Source: Mesocentrotus franciscanus
Taxonomy: Eukaryota; Echinodermata; Echinoidea; Camarodonta; Strongylocentrotidae
DNA: 64,000 nucleotides
Reading direction: 5' to 3'
Assembly: GCA_037976565.1 (NCBI GenBank)
Contig: CP137673.1
Location: 8,333,202-8,397,201 of the forward strand
Shown here: positions 63,887-64,000 of the stretch, one piece after another
How the letters are laid out: each line of letters opens with the position of its first letter
How positions within the stretch are numbered: position 1 is the stretch's first letter
Notes under the pieces: generated by a model
The model's database searches: none
What the model was told of the DNA's origin: nothing
The model's input: only the letters and a program-made list of their open reading frames with translations
Position numbers and translations under genes: made by a program

Positions 63887-64000
63887 TACCCCTTGAATGG
63901 ACAGACATACATCGACAAGATCTACACACCGTGGCATACGAATACAGAATGGACTGACACATAGTATTGCATATTGAACCACACTACGTATTTATTTATC
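63231..64000. other. Repeat-rich end of the window
   Basis: GGGGCAAAGTGG-type motif at 63256 with inverse-like GCCCCGGACCTTCGGGGC at about 63446-63463; an interspersed element starting CAGTGGCGTAGACAGG (63646) with GCGAAGCGCCCGAGCGAGGC inside; (CA)n at about 63858-63881. No gene seen. Confidence 0.5.

Overview
The window is animal nuclear DNA. It is AT-rich, has multi-exon genes with GT-AG introns, and is dominated by mobile elements and tandem repeats. The repeat types (Helentron-like elements with ~145-bp core repeats, foldback MITEs, MULE/SWIM, P/THAP9-like, BEL/Pao and CACTA-like proteins, TatD and SMG6 gene fragments) suggest a marine invertebrate, probably an echinoderm or another invertebrate deuterostome. 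Species cannot be fixed from the sequence. No rRNA, tRNA, CRISPR array or bacterial operon was seen.

Layout. 1-6.4 kb: decayed three-exon MULE transposase with a SWIM zinc finger, + strand, with a TTAA-flanked foldback element in its second intron. 6.4-10.4 kb: non-coding, with a degenerate SINE-like stretch and a foldback. 10.46-32.36 kb: a ~163-bp satellite array interrupted, exactly in register, by a 20.9-kb insertion (11,011-31,943) with 22-bp terminal inverted repeats and a TA target duplication. Inside lie an 11-exon gene for a SAM-domain protein of the SAMD3-like family (11,273-29,085) and, in its first intron on the same strand, an intact 854-codon CACTA/CMC-type DDE transposase with two C2H2 zinc fingers (14,026-16,590). 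Younger elements (a TTAA MITE, a MULE-type MITE with a 9-bp target duplication, two Helentron-like arrays) sit in its introns.

32.4-46.2 kb: a graveyard of gene and transposon fragments: a GGGTR-motif exon, a triplicated coiled-coil exon, a zinc-binding fragment, a DUF4806-like exon, an OB-fold-like fragment, a P-element/THAP9-like transposase, a ZNF862-like fragment interrupted by BEL/Pao, a pogo HTH fused to TatD, and an intronless SMG6 copy on the minus strand. 46.2-64 kb: mostly repeats, with Helentron-like arrays at 49.3, 52.5 and 55.9 kb, a large foldback at 52.5-54.2 kb, simple repeats, and one plausible two-exon minus-strand gene end (54,691-55,688).

Main result. The 20.9-kb insertion has the gene plan of maize En/Spm: a short first exon near the left end, a transposase ORF inside intron 1, many small exons to the right making a second protein, and repeated subterminal motifs at both ends. 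The inference is that this SAMD3-like protein is a transposon-encoded accessory protein in an animal CACTA-like element, the counterpart of TNPA. Termini, target duplication, exons and catalytic motifs are visible in the sequence. The functional role is inference.
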